From Theobroma cacao (Eukaryota; Streptophyta; Magnoliopsida; Malvales; Malvaceae): a stretch of 64,000 nt of DNA. The position numbers and the translations under genes are program-made. The stretch lies in NCBI RefSeq assembly GCF_000208745.1, contig NC_030854.1, forward strand, positions 9,740,033 to 9,804,032. The letters are read 5' to 3'. The notes under the pieces were generated by a model that did no database searches, was not told the DNA's origin, and was given only the letters and a program-made list of their open reading frames with translations. Below are positions 11,711 to 23,858 of the stretch, piece after piece; the stretch's first letter is position 1; the number at the start of each line of letters is the position of its first letter.

Positions 11711-14654
11711 TGTAAAGACCTGGTACTCCCTTCGAACTCGTGACAATCACCGCGGTGTCCCAATCGACACTCATTACCCGGAATGTCAACCGGAACCCCG
11801 CAAGGCTTTAATATCAGTTTCTCACTTCCCCTGTGAGTAACCGTTGCCAAATATCATGGTCTAAAAGATTTTAAGCTATTTCCAACTTAAATCAATAAAA
11901 AAAATGATTTCTGTCTCACAGGGGCATTTTGATCATTTTTTCTCGAAAATTTTGAAACCAACTAAAAATGTAGTATGTGAGTATAAAACACATTATTCGT
12001 GATCAAAAATAAGTTTAAATGTCTAAAACCTTCCTTTAAAATGAAATTATGACTATTTGAATATAATAAAAATATTCAACAAAATATTCTATTTTCTTAT
12101 AAAATAATATTTATAGAGTTACCAATAAATAATTTTTATGGCGTAAAAGCTAAATAAATTCATACATACTGTAATACATATAACCAAAGTATAAAATTTA
12201 ATTTACAGTGACACGTGAGCCCACGAACGACCAAAAGTATCAAAAGCGGTAAACTTACAGTTTTTAAGAATGCAAGTCCAACTGTAGCCCTTAACAAAGT
12301 GAGCTATCTACCGATTATCCTGAGCCTGAAATGGATGGAAAGGAGGGTGGTGAGATTATATAATCCCAGTGAGTAAACAAATACCATCTAAAATATCTAA
12401 AGCTGAGTAAATGGAGACAAATAAAATAGATTAGCATAAAAATGATTCATAGCATTTCGAACTCATTTTAATAAGATAAAATATATTCATTTCACCCAAA
12501 TAAACAACGAGGCTTATGATTTCCTGAACAGCTTGGCTCATGCCAAAATTATTATCATACTCAGTTATCAAGGATACCTTGGCCGAGGGCTATCCCAACC
12601 GAGTTCGCCAAGGCTGTTAAAAAGTCATGTACGCATAAATCATGTTTTTATTTTGAAAACATAGCCGTTCCTTGGCGTTGGCTTAGTTCACCCTCACGTG
12701 GTGGTTTAGCGTAAAGTGAACTCTAAAGTGTTAACCTCAGGAGTTATCCATCCACGCCTCTCATACTGAGGTAAGAATATAATAGGGTTACCATGCCCCT
12801 CTAATAGGCTGGTCCACGGAACTCGTCCACTGCAGTGACTAATTTATAACCCACCAATTCAATAAAATTCAACAACATGACATGGTAATTATTTTATTTT
12901 ACAACCTCTCAAGGCAAATCAACAGTTCATACATTTTCAATACATTTAGCAAATCCAGCCACTCATGTCCACATTATCATAAGCCATTCAATTCAAACTA
13001 TAATTTACAACACAACAATTAGTCTCCAATTACTCCATTTTCCAAAACCATAATTCAATTTCAAGACAATTTTATAAAATCATTTCATTTAATCACATTT
13101 TGCTTTTAAAACATAAAGATTTACCATTTAAACTCATTTTCCATAAAATCACAAAAACGAATTAAAATTCACTTCAGATAATCAAGATGATGATAAAGTT
13201 ACTCATTGTATCAGGAGTTTGAATTTTGGAGTACTCCGACTATTACTCACTGATGATAAAATTCATTTCTTTGCCCTTTTTCGGAGGATTCACCACCTAG
13301 ACATAATGCAAAATCAAGCAATTTACCACATTGGTGCTAAACCGTTATAAAACTAATCTAAACTCTATATGAATGCATGATATGGAACGCGAATTGTTCG
13401 GATTATAGTCTACATGCGGTGTTGGCCTAACTCGATATCACCCGATTAATTGGCCAATACGTCCAATTCAACTCCAAATAATTCCGTTTCTCTCCCAATA
13501 CTTCAAATCACCAAACACAAGTTAAATAACATAAAATTTAGCAAAACCACCCTCAGATTTCTTCTTGAGAATTTCGGCCATGGTGAATGCATCAACACTA
13601 TGATTTTTCCTACTTGATTTTCTCACCATAATTCATCATTTCTTAACCAATTCACTTGAAATAAAATCAAATCCACCATCAACACTCTACAAGGAAAATT
13701 CGGCGAATGATGAACTCATGAGGAATATGTGAATTTCAAGCTTAATTCTTACACTTAACACCATAAACAACTAAAAACATCCATATATTCTAAAAATCTA
13801 TCTAAATAATCATCAAATTCTCTCTCCTAGGGTTTGATCAGCACACTATCCTTCATGATATCTTGTGATTCAACCATGGAAAATGCAAAATAATGCATAG
13901 AAAATATAGATCACAAGCTAGAGTTAAGAAATTTCACCTTTGATGGCTTGATTACTTGAAATCCACCAATTTTCTCTTAAATTTTCACTCTAGGGTTTTT
14001 GTTCTTCTTTTCTTCCTTTGTTCTTGCTATGGCTGGCCATAAGAATGAATGTGGAAGAGTTCAAATTGGCTTTATAAAGGAAAATATTAAATGGACAAAA
14101 ATTTACCATGTGTCATACTTACCCATTAAGCAATCTCTTTCCACCATATAAATTTCCTCAATTATCCATGATAATATTGAGTGAAATCCATGTGCTGGGC
14201 AAGTGTTGGGTGGTGTAAAATTATACTTTTGCCCCTGGGGTGGCAAAATGACTATTTTGCTCTTATTCTCGAAAAAATGCCGGAATTAAAATTTTTCACT
14301 TCTCAAACTAAAATTGTACTCCAAATGATCAATCTTAGTCAAAAATTTCATCCAACACTCACATCTTAACCTCAGGTAGCAAAATGACCATTTTGCCCCT
14401 AGATCATGAAAATTCCAATTTGACTCCAAATCGGTCCTTGAACTCCGAATCATCATTTTAAGTCATTTTGGGGTTTTTAAATTTTTATTTTCATCTTAAA
14501 ATCTCTATTTGGACTAGTTCGAGGCTTAATTCAACTTAATTGTACCATTTGGTACAATACCGTCTTTTAACGATTTTCGAGGTACCCAAGTTAGCAAACA
14601 TGCATTCTTATGTAGGAATGGCATAATAAACATATTGTAGCACCAAGCTTGATA
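11711..14654 (-). repeat. 5' LTR of element 1 (family A)
   Basis: 2944 bp. On the minus strand it begins TATCAAGC (consensus TGTCAAGC) at 14654 and ends in tctttaca at 11711. A TATA-like tttataaa lies at 14071-14078. The putative donor (AAAG/GTGAAA) is at 13937 and the acceptor (tttcag/g) at 12326. The neighbouring 14655-15622 belongs to the LTR that was hit. Confidence 0.87.
12326..13937 (-). other. Putative LTR-internal intron, family A (element 1, 5' LTR)
   Basis: Minus strand. Donor CAAAG/GTGAAAT, acceptor tccatccatttcag/gctcagg preceded by a C/T-rich tract, with TTTACTCACTGGG upstream. Length 1612 bp. Same layout as at 3547-5139 and 47580-49181. Inferred from sequence only. Confidence 0.48.
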
Positions 14655-15622
14655 AAGAACGTGTGATTTTCTTGCTTGTTTTTCCATCCAAACATCACAA
14701 AATGACTAAAAACACTAGGATATTATGAAATCTAGCAAAATTCATCACCAAAACTTCTCTCTCTAAATTTGGCCAGTAAAGGTTCCCTCTTGAAAACTTG
14801 AATTTCAGCCATGAAAAATGAAAAAGAATGCATGGGAAAGGTAGATCACAAGCTAAAATTAAAAAATCTTACCTTTACTTGCTTGATTCCTTGAAATCCA
14901 ATAATTTCTCTTGAATTTTCCCTTCCTAGGGTTTGTTCTTCTCTTTTTCTCTTTGTTCCCTTGCTTGGCCGGCCATAAGAGTGATTTGGGAGGAGTGTGT
15001 GCTAGTTTTTTAAAGGGAATTATAAAACAATTAAAATTTGCCACGTGTCACCATGTAATTGGTCCATGCTTAAAACTAAACAATTAAGCATTTCATTCCC
15101 ACCACATATAATCTCTCACTTAAAAAAAACAATGGGTGAAATTCATGGGTTTGACAAGTGTCATGGTGGTGTAAAATTCCAAAAATTTCAATTTCGTCCC
15201 CTTGGACACGTAAAATGATCGTTTTGCCCCTATGTTCAGAAAAATGTCGAAATTGAAAATTTTCACTTCTCAAATTTAAATAATGCTCTAATTAATCAAA
15301 TTTAGTCAAAATATCATCCAACATTCCAATTTTGCCCTTGGGTGGAAAAATGACCATTTTACCTCTACGTTATGAAAGTTTTCGATTGGACTCCAAATCA
15401 ATGCTCGTACTCTAAATCACCATATTAAGACATTCTAAGATTCACTAACTCTTAAATACATTGTAAAATCTTTATTTGACCTAGCTCGAGGCTTTAATCA
15501 ACTTAATTGTACCACTAGGTACAATACCGACTTTTAACGATTTTTCGATACATTCACTTATGCATACATTTTATCAAGCACATGAATGACATGACAAGTA
15601 TATCATAGAGTAGGGCTTGACA
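14655..15622 (-). repeat. Family A LTR, 5' portion (target of element 1)
   Basis: The plus strand ends in tagggcttgaca, the complement of an A LTR start. Homologous to 51735-52720 and to the corresponding part of element 1's own LTR. It is cut at 14654/14655 by element 1, and the rest of this LTR lies left of the window. It contains a donor-like AAAG/GTAAGA (complement near 14870). Confidence 0.8.
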
Positions 15623-16108
15623 TTTTCACTTATTTTTCTCTCTTTTCACTGTAAACATTAAGGATCATCTTCAAGTGTTTAAAAATCATTCTCAAGCTTT
15701 ACTTTTGATTTTACACACTTTTAATGGTAAAAGTTTTCTCACTTTTCACATTTAAACTTTTGGTTTTGATTTCCATAATTTCTGTATTTCTAACAATTTC
15801 GTTTTTAATCTTTACACGCAAGGATTTGTGATGGAATAAACCTTCTTAAGCTCATGAAAGTAAGGTTATAAGACACTCTAGCTAGTTAACTCTTAGAACT
15901 CACTATTAAGCTAGATTATAGTTGCTGATTTTAGATTGATGAATGATTAGAGAAGTTTATGAAAGGATAAATAGTTATTCATTAAGAATAGAGATAGTGA
16001 AAAAGATATTGATGATGGAAACTTGGATTTTAGGTGTTGTTGAGCAAGATGTTATGGAGAACCAAGTGTTCGATGAAAGGTGCTAAAGGAGAAGCACGCT
16101 TCAATGAG

Positions 16109-17675
16109 GTAAGTAGATACGACGATTTTTAATTATTTTAATATAATTAAGCATGCCTATTCTACAACCTTATATATAAATGAATTTTGATAAGTTTGTG
16201 AAGTGAAAAAATGTTTACAAGTATGTTTTGATGAAAATTATAGACTAAGTATATATAGTCTTCTATGTATTAGTTTTAAGCATGGGGAACAAGCCTTTCA
16301 AAGTTTTGTCATCTCAAATATCTCATTTGTCTATGATTGATGGCTTGAAATGTTAGCGTGAGAGTTGATTTCTCCTTGGCAAGGCCATGGTATTTATGGT
16401 TATTTATCTTGAGATTATTGATATGGTTGATTGATTCTGGTTGTGGTTATGTCTCAATCTCTATGTTATGTTGGCGATTGGTTTCACCTTTCGATTATAT
16501 GTATATTTTTAACATTGGATTTTTGTATTGTGGTGGTTGGAGCCTATCGATATAAGGACATGTAACTAATGGTAGTAGGCACTAGCCATTGTGCACAATG
16601 AGTTTTGGTCAACCGATTGAGGTTATATCCCCGAGACTCACAAGGATTTACAACTTAAGCCGGTTGAGTTATTTTCATGGGACTCACTAGGTATTAGTAG
16701 GTGACTAAGTCCTACCCTTTCTTTTAGTTAGTGTTTATGTGAACTGGACTAATCTAATGTGATGACATTAGGTGATTTGGTTGTCCTTGGCTAGTGCTCC
16801 ACGATTTGTTTGACTTGATGACTAGTATGATGAATTTGTATCATTGAGAATGTTTATCGTATGTTTGAATATTGACTTGACTATGGATTGGTATTAGACT
16901 TGGCTGAGGTCCCAGTGATGAGTCTTAGGCTGAAAATGTGCATTTTTGTCTCAAATCTATCGATACATTGCAACTATGTATTGATAGATTCAACACAAAA
17001 CCGATAGACTTGCATTTTGTTTCAAATTTATCGATACATGGGGATAATCTATCGATACATGGGACTAATGTACTAGTAAATCAGGCTTATTTTGAAAGTC
17101 AAATGTTTTCAAAAGATTTTCTAAAGAGAAAAATGAATTTGTTTTAGAACTAAAACTTTGAAAGCCTCTATTTATGCTTCAAACACTCTTAGATTGATTG
17201 TTTAATTCAATTTTAACCAACCTCCTTGAATTGGATTCTAAACATTTAATGTTATTTTAAATGTTTATGAACTATTTTACAAGCTACACTTTAGAAAACA
17301 TTTGTTATTCTTGTATCATTTGAAGGATAACAGTCTTGGAGGTTACTTGAACATAGATTCCTTGATTCTTTTGAAAGACAGCAAACTTCGAAAGTATAGG
17401 ATTAATGGTTCTTTATTCATTTGAAAGACAATGAACTTGGAGATCATGTGGATATGTGACATGCTTAATAAAGCAGGATTGTCATATGATGATGCTTGGA
17501 AAAGTGAGACTCGATTTATGATTACACCTGGAAAGGCTGGTGTTAATTTACGGTTATGCCTAGAAAGGCAAGTTTTGCAAAACATTTGATACATGTTTAA
17601 TTACATATTTCTGAAAGTGTATTTGCTAAACACTCTTCCCCATTAGCTTGTTCCTGTCCCCATGTCTACTCACAG
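16109..17675 (+). other. Putative LTR-internal intron, family D
   Basis: Donor AATGAG/GTAAGT is a full match to the plant consensus. Acceptor ccccatgtctactcacag/ag. Length 1567 bp, within the 1.54-1.61 kb range seen in families A and B. It encloses the ATCGATACAT cluster. Inferred from sequence only. Confidence 0.48.
16955..17062 (+). repeat. ATCGATACAT motif cluster
   Basis: Repeated copies of atcgatacat and partial forms (tattgataga, accgatagac), centred on the palindrome TATCGATA, spaced about 20-60 bases apart. It sits about 850-950 bases after the putative donor, where family B carries its own different palindrome cluster. Confidence 0.7.
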
Positions 17676-18216
17676 AGTTATTGATAACTCATACATGTAA
17701 GATGAACTGGTTATTTTAGATTAGTAGATTGCTTAGCTCATTATTGTTTAGAGGGAGCTACTTCTATAGTTAGTTTTGATAAGTGATCGTCATGGCATCC
17801 AATAGGTGTCAACTTTTTTAATTTGAGTCATACTCAACTATGTATAGTTTGATAGTCTAGTCTTTATATTTAACTGTTATGGATTATGACCTTGTTTTAT
17901 CATATAATAATTGACATGATGGATGTTTGCCAAGAAATGGCTTATGCTTTATATTTGCCATAGGATGGCCTATACACTAGTTTATAAATTACGTTGCTTT
18001 CGCATTATGAGCACATGAGTGTGCTGAATTGATATGATATTTTTGTTATATGATATACTCAAGCTTATATCTATTTGCATATGATTCCATGGTGATGGCT
18101 CCCATGAGGCACATATGGTTATTGATTTATTGTTCATCATGAAGCTTGCATGGGTTAAAATGGTCACTCCGATGGATACCCTTGCACCAGTCATGCCCCG
18201 GATTTGGGTCATGACA

Positions 18217-18601
18217 AGTATGAATTGACTTCTCTTTTATATGTTGGATATTATGACACCTATGTATGGTGATTTGATTAAAATAGCCCATATGCGCATT
18301 GGTTTTGTTGAATGAGCATGAGTTGCACATTGTTATATATACATTTGTGATTGTGTAAGGTTTATTGATATGGTTTATATGTGAATGTTTGTGTTGAGTG
18401 TTACGCAATGATAATGTCTTAAGCATGTATGAATTTTGCCATGAGTGTAAAAAGGCCAAATGTGTGGCATTATATCACACGGTATAATGGCCAAATGTGG
18501 GGTGTTATACCACATGAATACTTGAGCCAGATGTGGGGCATTATACCACATGAATACTTGAACCAGATGGGGGGCTTCATACCACATGTGATAAGGATAG
18601 G
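18217..18601. repeat. Unclassified LTR-like fragment with a tandem repeat
   Basis: Between the D LTR end and the B LTR. The 18456-18596 part is four head-to-tail units of 34-36 bp beginning ccaaatgtg or ccagatg and containing ttataccacatgaatac. Similar 36-bp arrays are typical of the LTRs in this window, so this is probably another LTR. No coding content seen. Confidence 0.5.
18456..18596 (+). repeat. 34-36 bp tandem repeat, about 4 units
   Basis: Units at 18456-18490, 18491-18526, 18527-18562 and 18563-18596. The middle two are nearly identical and the outer two are diverged. Confidence 0.85.
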
Positions 18602-19179
18602 TGTCACGACCCAAATTTTGAGTTATGACAGATGCATGGGCCCACTAGACGTAGTCCACTAAGCCTAAGCAAGCTTATTAATCTGACATGTTCATCATTC
18701 TACCAAAAGCTGCTAAGTCTCATTTTATAACTTTGAATCAAAATAGTGATAGACATTGCCAACTCATACTAGCATTACTCATTTAAAATATACATACATT
18801 GTCTACAACACGTATTCTAATAATTTACATTAAGTTTGTCTATACATATCAAAAGGAGACTCGATGTCCAGCAGAGAAACGTGATCTGAAAACATGAATT
18901 TGAAATGGTGAGTATAAACCCAGTGAGTGAACAAAGAAGGGAACAAGCAACAATAAAGGAAAATTTAAAATCATGATGCACTAGTTTCAAAACAATGCAA
19001 TTGGTTCATTCCTAATAAAACCCCTTATTGAGCCCTTAAGTGATTAATCATTTGAAAATCATGAAACCATACATAGCGAATCATTTGAAGGATGAAAGCT
19101 TCAATATTGCACAAGCAAGTCAAATACAACAATGAATCTTAATGGAACAAGGGTTTAGTTATTAACCCCTTTCCGCTGC

Positions 19180-19590
19180 AGCGATGTTGGAATTTAGTTA
19201 TTAACCGAACGAGGGTTTCTCAACTGGTCGAGGGTTTCTCACTAAACCTCCTCATTTTAAACTTAAATCTTTTAATCCTTAATGTTGGAAGTCCATGCTC
19301 CCATATGGTAGCAAAGTAGTGAAAGATAGGTCAGCAATTAGACAAGATAGGAGACCAAAACAGAAAATTTTTCGCTGCAGCGAAATACAATCTTGCTGCA
19401 GCGAAATTTCTACCTAGAAACAGAATGTTTCTCGCTGCAGCGAAATTGCAACCCAGAAAACAGAAAGTTTCTCGCTGCAGCGAGAAGCTACAGTGTCATT
19501 CTCACTACAGCGAAAATGCATCCTCGCTGCAGCGAGTTTTCGGCCAGTGTACCCCTCCAAATCTGAGAGTTTCTCGCTGCAGCGAAATAT
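19180..19590. repeat. CTCGCTGCAGCGAG palindrome cluster
   Basis: About eight exact or near copies of a 14-bp perfect palindrome centred on CTGCAG within 400 bp, including exact copies at 19471-19484 and 19523-19536. Related clusters lie at 27440-27760, 28470-28830 and 54810-55030. Confidence 0.9.
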
Positions 19591-19794
19591 AGGGCATCAA
19601 TGCAAAATTTACCTTTCTCTCAAAGGAAAAACCACCTTGCCAAAAGGTCCAAACCAACATGAAAACACATAACAATTTCTCAAGGTTTAACATGCCAAGT
19701 TTCACATGCATTACAACCATAATCCATTATCCATCAATTTCCTATAACACACATATTTACATATATATATATACATATATACCCATCATCATCA

Positions 19795-19925
19795 TCACCA
19801 GCGTATGCGCATTCCCTACTCGCACATGGCTGGGTCATCAACAGGTTATGCGCACTCCCTACTCGCACATAACCGGGTCATCTTCGGCTTATGCGCACTC
19901 CCTACTCGCACATAGCCCAGTCAAT
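19795..19925. repeat. Tandem array of about 40-bp units in the B LTR
   Basis: Repeats of the form tatgcgcactccctactcgcacat + a(g/c)ccgggtcatc. Homologous arrays lie at 27050-27235, 29030-29170, 34268-34410 and 37545-37730. Confidence 0.85.
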
Positions 19926-21133
19926 ATAATTACATAACATTATACTCAAGCATATGTGTATATCAACATAATGCAGCCATATAGAAATCCCTAATAATTA
20001 CATTTCATAACATAAACCTTTTCTCAAAAGCTTGTTCCCAAGGCATTCATTTTCATGAAAAATTGTACAAAATCATTCAAACACTTTGTCAAATCCATCA
20101 TATTCCCAAAATCAATTTTGAAGGTAGTCCACTCACCAATTGATTGTAGAACTTTTAATTGATTCAAATTCCCCTAATGATCCAATTGAAATGATGGTGC
20201 TTCCTTAAAAACCTAGGATCATATTAACATAAACAATAGATTAATTTACACACTATGAACTCTAAAAGCTATCTCTTAGCTAGTTTTCAATTGTCACATT
20301 AAATGGCCATCTATGTTCACTATCCTAATCAGTAAAAGTAATGAACATACTCAACAATAAAACAACTCATAAATCCCAATTACTAGCCATTTTCTGCAGC
20401 TAAAAATTGAGCTTAGTTCATCACTTACCTTATGGCTCCTTTGTAGTCAAATTCCCTTCCAATTGCTTCCAAATAAATGGTGTAATTCTCTCTTTCTCTC
20501 TCTAGAATGTCCAGCTAGTGAGAGAAAGTGTGAAAACCAGATTTTTGAAATGTTTTAAAGTGAGAGGATGAAAGAATTCAAAGGTTCTAGTCAAAAGGGT
20601 TCAAAGGTGTGAAAACTAGAGCTAAAGAGAGAAAATCACTCAAGCTTCAAATCAAGCTTCCATGAATTTTTGAAGAAACGTGAGAGAGGAGAAGAAGAAG
20701 AAGAAGACCAGCTGCTGGAAATTCAAGAAGGTGCTGGAAATTTCTAGATATTTATAGGCCAACTTATCCATTCTCATAAAATTACGAAAATGCCCTTCCA
20801 CCAATTAACTTATTCTCCTCCAATCTTTTTACTCTTTTAACACTAGGACAAGATCCATAATGGTCTAAACATACTCGGGTTTATAAAAACATAAAATTTT
20901 AACCCGAAGTGAAAAATGACCATTTTACCCCTGTTATGAAAATTGTTGAAACTTCTAGTTTTCTTCGTGTTTTCATCAGCACACATCATTGATACTGTCT
21001 TATGCCTATTTAGGCCTTAAAATATCATAAAACTTTCTTCTGAAAGCGTATTAGAGAAAATAACGAAATTACCTCTAACTCGTATTATTACATCTATACT
21101 TAGCTACAAGCCTATAGAGGTTGGGGTCTCACA

Positions 21134-23858
21134 ACTATAAACATGTGTTGATCCACTTATCGAATGAACAAGATTTTAACCGAATATGGGTCAAGCAACA
21201 ATGGTTTATTTCGAACCAGAAAATGAGAGTTTTCAAATGGTTCCCGGAGTTTGAAGCAGAGAAGGAGTCAGCGATGGTCCCGGTTTGGATTTCCTTCCCA
21301 AACCTAAAGACACACTTGTATGAGAAGTCAACTTTATTGTTGATAGCAAAAACAGTTGGGAAGCCGCTGTACGTTGATGAAGCAACGGCAAATGGGTCCC
21401 GTCCAAGTGTAGCCAGAGTATGTATCGAATACGATTGTAGGTAGCTGCCTGTTGAGGAAGTTTGGATTGTTATTTGAAACAGGGAGACGGATGCTGTTAC
21501 GGGTGGTTATCCTTAGAGAGTAGAGTTTTCAAGAATGCCGGATTATTGTAATCATTGCTCTCATGTAGGGCATAAGGAATCAGAATGCATGGTTTTAGGT
21601 AACCGGCCATCTAAGAGAAAATCGAGTGACAAGAACGTTATGGACCCATTGCAACAGCTGAATGGGATGGTTGTCAAAGAAGGAGAGAAGTATTTGAATC
21701 GGGCAGAACTGTCGCAGAACTGGGAGCCAAAACAGGGCCGAACAGAGTCAACGAACAGCATTCCCATAGGAAAAAATAATTTTCTGAGCTTGCCGCTTAT
21801 GGCTGAACAGTGCGAGATGGAAGAAGGTGAGAACCGAGGACTTAGTGAGGACCAACAGATGAGTCGTATTGCCCTTTTACGTCGTGAAGCGGCGGCTGAA
21901 CAGAGCGTAGGAGCGAAAAATCGGAACGGCAAGAGAGAATCGGGCAGTGCAGAGGCGGTAGCTGCAGTATCAGTAAAATCAAAATCTGTACTGAGCAACG
22001 TCCATGAGACTTTTCACGAAAATGGAAACCATGCGCAAGCGGAAGTCTCCAAAAATAATAAAAAAGGGCAAAGTCAATAAAAGTCAACTGACCGGGTACC
22101 AGAACCCTACCTGCATGGAAAGGGCATGCAACGTTCGGAGCCTGTCGGGGGTGAGGCGTCCTTACCATCAGCAGGAAGAACAGAAAAGATAGCAAAATTT
22201 TCTGCAAAGCCGCAGTCCGTGGAAGGTAGTGCGCAGGTATCTTTTCACGTGAATGGGGCTCATAGACAAACGGGGTAATACCGCGGCAGAAAGAGAAATG
22301 GCAAAAGATCAATTAATTACTGCTGCAGAAAAGGATGGGACGTCGCTGCATGAGGATTTACGAGCAGGTGCAGATCAAAACTCAAAAAAATATTTTGTTG
22401 AGTCTCCAATGCAACAAAGAGTCACGGGTAAGAGAGATTTAGATTTGACAGCACCTGCCGAAGAGGACAAAATGCTGCTGCACCAGCCGGTACAAAAAGA
22501 TGCAGGCGAAAATCAAAAAAATTCTTTTCTTAATCCTCCGACGCGGACAGAAACTCTACTTCACACTAGAAGGGACTCGGTCGCAGAAAATAGAAGGGAC
22601 TCGGTCGCAGTGGGAGAGGAGCCTCGGGTTGCAGGCGAAGACAGAGAAACTGGAAGGGATTGGGTTGAAATTACAAAAAGTAGAAGTAAGACAGTGGATG
22701 GTGCAGTTTGTAAACAGAAAAAGAAAAAAACAAAGCAAAAAGTGATTGTACGATAGGAGGAATCGGCTTTGCATGGGAACGTAATTCAAAAAAAATAAAA
22801 GATAAAAGCCAACAACAGTCGACTGCTCGGGTTGCAGAATGCAGCCTGCACAGAGAAGGAGAGCAGCTTCCAGTGAGTGCCAATAACCGAGAAACTTGGG
22901 ACGTGATAGCACCTGGTGGGGCCGAGCAAACATTAGCATCAGCAGCGGGCATGCCTGCCGCACGGCATGGGCAGCGGGACCCAACAGGGGAGACAACGGG
23001 GAGCAAGGAAAGGGATTTACCAATGCCTATGTTAGCTGATGGGATGTCAATGCAAGATTTTCTGCAAGAAGAGAAAGCAAAAAATTTTTTCATGCAATCT
23101 AAAGTATGGGCTGTGACTTTTGCGCATGAGAAAGACCAACAAAGGCCAGAAAATGGGTTGGCGGACCCGATGAAGAGCCCAATAGCTATGCTCGGACAGC
23201 CCAATGAACAGCCCAACAAATGTCAACAATCAGAACATATGGTCATACAGCCCAATGGACAACCCAACATTTTTCAACAATTAGCATATATGATTGAAGG
23301 AAGTGGGGAACACAGCCCAACAGAGGGACAGTTTACAAGTCAAACCAAGAACATAAATGCCCATCATCGGGTTATTTCATCAAAAGCAGACATTCCCCCC
23401 ACCCAAGAGTCCCCCTTGGGTAAGTGCATACATAATAAAGAACTAAGTGATGTTCCTTCTTTTCCCTCTTTCTCCGAAACAAAATTCACAAAAATCGAGG
23501 TACATCCTAGGATACGGCATAGGAGACATTCAGACACCGAAGTTTCAATTGATAAAATATTAAGTTTAGCCTCAAACAAAGCCGTGGACATGGGGGAAAA
23601 TGATGAGGACTCAAATGAAAATGCCATCTCGGTGAACTTTGCAGCTAGTTGGGAACGCGAGAGGTATTTCTAATGCACTAATCTAGAGAAGATTCAGAAA
23701 ATTTTAGATCGCAAAGTACATTTTCGATTTCAAAATTTACACTCTAGGTGCCTTTTTGAAAATTTCCTATGCTCATGTAACTTGGAGGTTTGGTCTATGC
23801 CCCCCTTCTTTGCACTTTATATTTCGTAATTAATAAACTTTAACAGGGTAAAAAAAAA
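21134..23858 (+). mobile_element. LINE (L1-type) remnant lacking ORF2
   Basis: A broken ORF1 (21136-23673) is followed by a 3' UTR with the L1-like end ttaataaactttaacaggg and a short A run (23850-23858). No reverse transcriptase or endonuclease frame is present between ORF1 and the tail, so ORF2 was deleted. The 5' end is cut by the B LTR at 21133. No LINE sequence is found on the other side of that LTR. Confidence 0.75.
21136..23673 (+). pseudogene. LINE ORF1-like DUF4283 / zinc-knuckle protein, broken
   Basis: The first ~100 residues match the plant DUF4283 pattern (residues like MRVFKWFPEF, VPVWISFPNL and RPSVARVCIE are visible). A CX2CX4HX4C zinc knuckle follows (21547-21588, CNHCSHVGHKESEC), then a long, polar Lys/Glu/Gln-rich tail. 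DUF4283 plus zf-CCHC is typical of plant L1 ORF1, an RNA-binding protein. Damage: in-frame stops at 21442 (TAG), 21475 (TGA), 21514 (TAG) and 22078 (TAA); a shift to frame 2 around 22253-22278 and back to frame 1 near 22740. The tail has small internal duplications (24 bp near 22570-22615; about 54 bp near 23195-23300). The start is lost. It could instead be a DUF4283 host-gene copy, but the LINE-like 3' end argues against that. Confidence 0.8.

Larger units (their letters stand above)
1..14654 (-). mobile_element. Element 1: non-autonomous family A LTR retrotransposon, interrupted
   Basis: Minus-strand LTR element. The start of its 3' LTR lies at 1-83, its internal region at 84-2642 plus 10324-11710, and its 5' LTR at 11711-14654. 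The internal DNA (about 3.9 kb after removing element 2) has no gag or pol frames. It shares leader, PPT region and LTRs with the coding gypsy element at 38828-52720, so it is a LARD-like derivative that would need proteins from a relative. Element 2 is inserted at 2642/10319. The left TSD is outside the window. The 5' LTR ends abnormally: the usual GTCGTGACA is replaced by a sequence reading TCTTTACA. Confidence 0.85.
15623..18216 (+). repeat. Family D LTR (5' end missing)
   Basis: Plus-strand LTR-like DNA ending gatttgggtcatgaca at 18216, the same terminal style as families A and B. It has a strong splice donor (16108/16109), an acceptor (17675/17676) and a cluster of ATCGATACAT motifs at about 16955-17060. 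No PBS follows the 3' end, so it is a solo or truncated LTR. The left boundary is the family A LTR at 15622. No protein-coding frame is credible; the short frames here are scattered and unrelated. Confidence 0.6.
18886..20428 (-). other. Putative LTR-internal intron, family B (minus copy)
   Basis: Minus strand. Donor ATAAG/GTAAGT at 20429/20428, acceptor catgttttcag/atcac at 18886. Length 1543 bp. It encloses both the gtgcgagtag-type tandem array and the CTGCAG palindromes. Confidence 0.5.
18602..21133 (-). repeat. Solo LTR, family B
   Basis: 2532 bp with family B termini (plus strand tgtcacgacc...ggtctcaca). It holds the CTCGCTGCAGCGAG cluster (19180-19590), a tandem array (19795-19925), a TATA box complement (tatttata, 20749-20756), a donor at 20428 and an acceptor at 18886. 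Flanks atagg (18597-18601) and actat (21134-21138) do not match, and the DNA on each side is of different origin. This copy is therefore likely a product of recombination or deletion rather than a simple solo LTR. Confidence 0.85.

Noticed and set aside
19795..19925. Short repeats with spacers, CRISPR-like at first sight
   Set aside because: Units are degenerate and contiguous, lie inside LTRs and recur in every B/C copy. The DNA is from a plant.
21561..23219. Minus-strand frames of 145-182 aa
   Set aside because: Shadows of the LINE ORF1 tail. The plus strand carries the DUF4283 and zinc-knuckle signatures.
18602..23858. LINE inserted into or by the B element as one unit
   Set aside because: No PBS, PPT or TSD links the LTR to the LINE, and the LTR flanks do not match.
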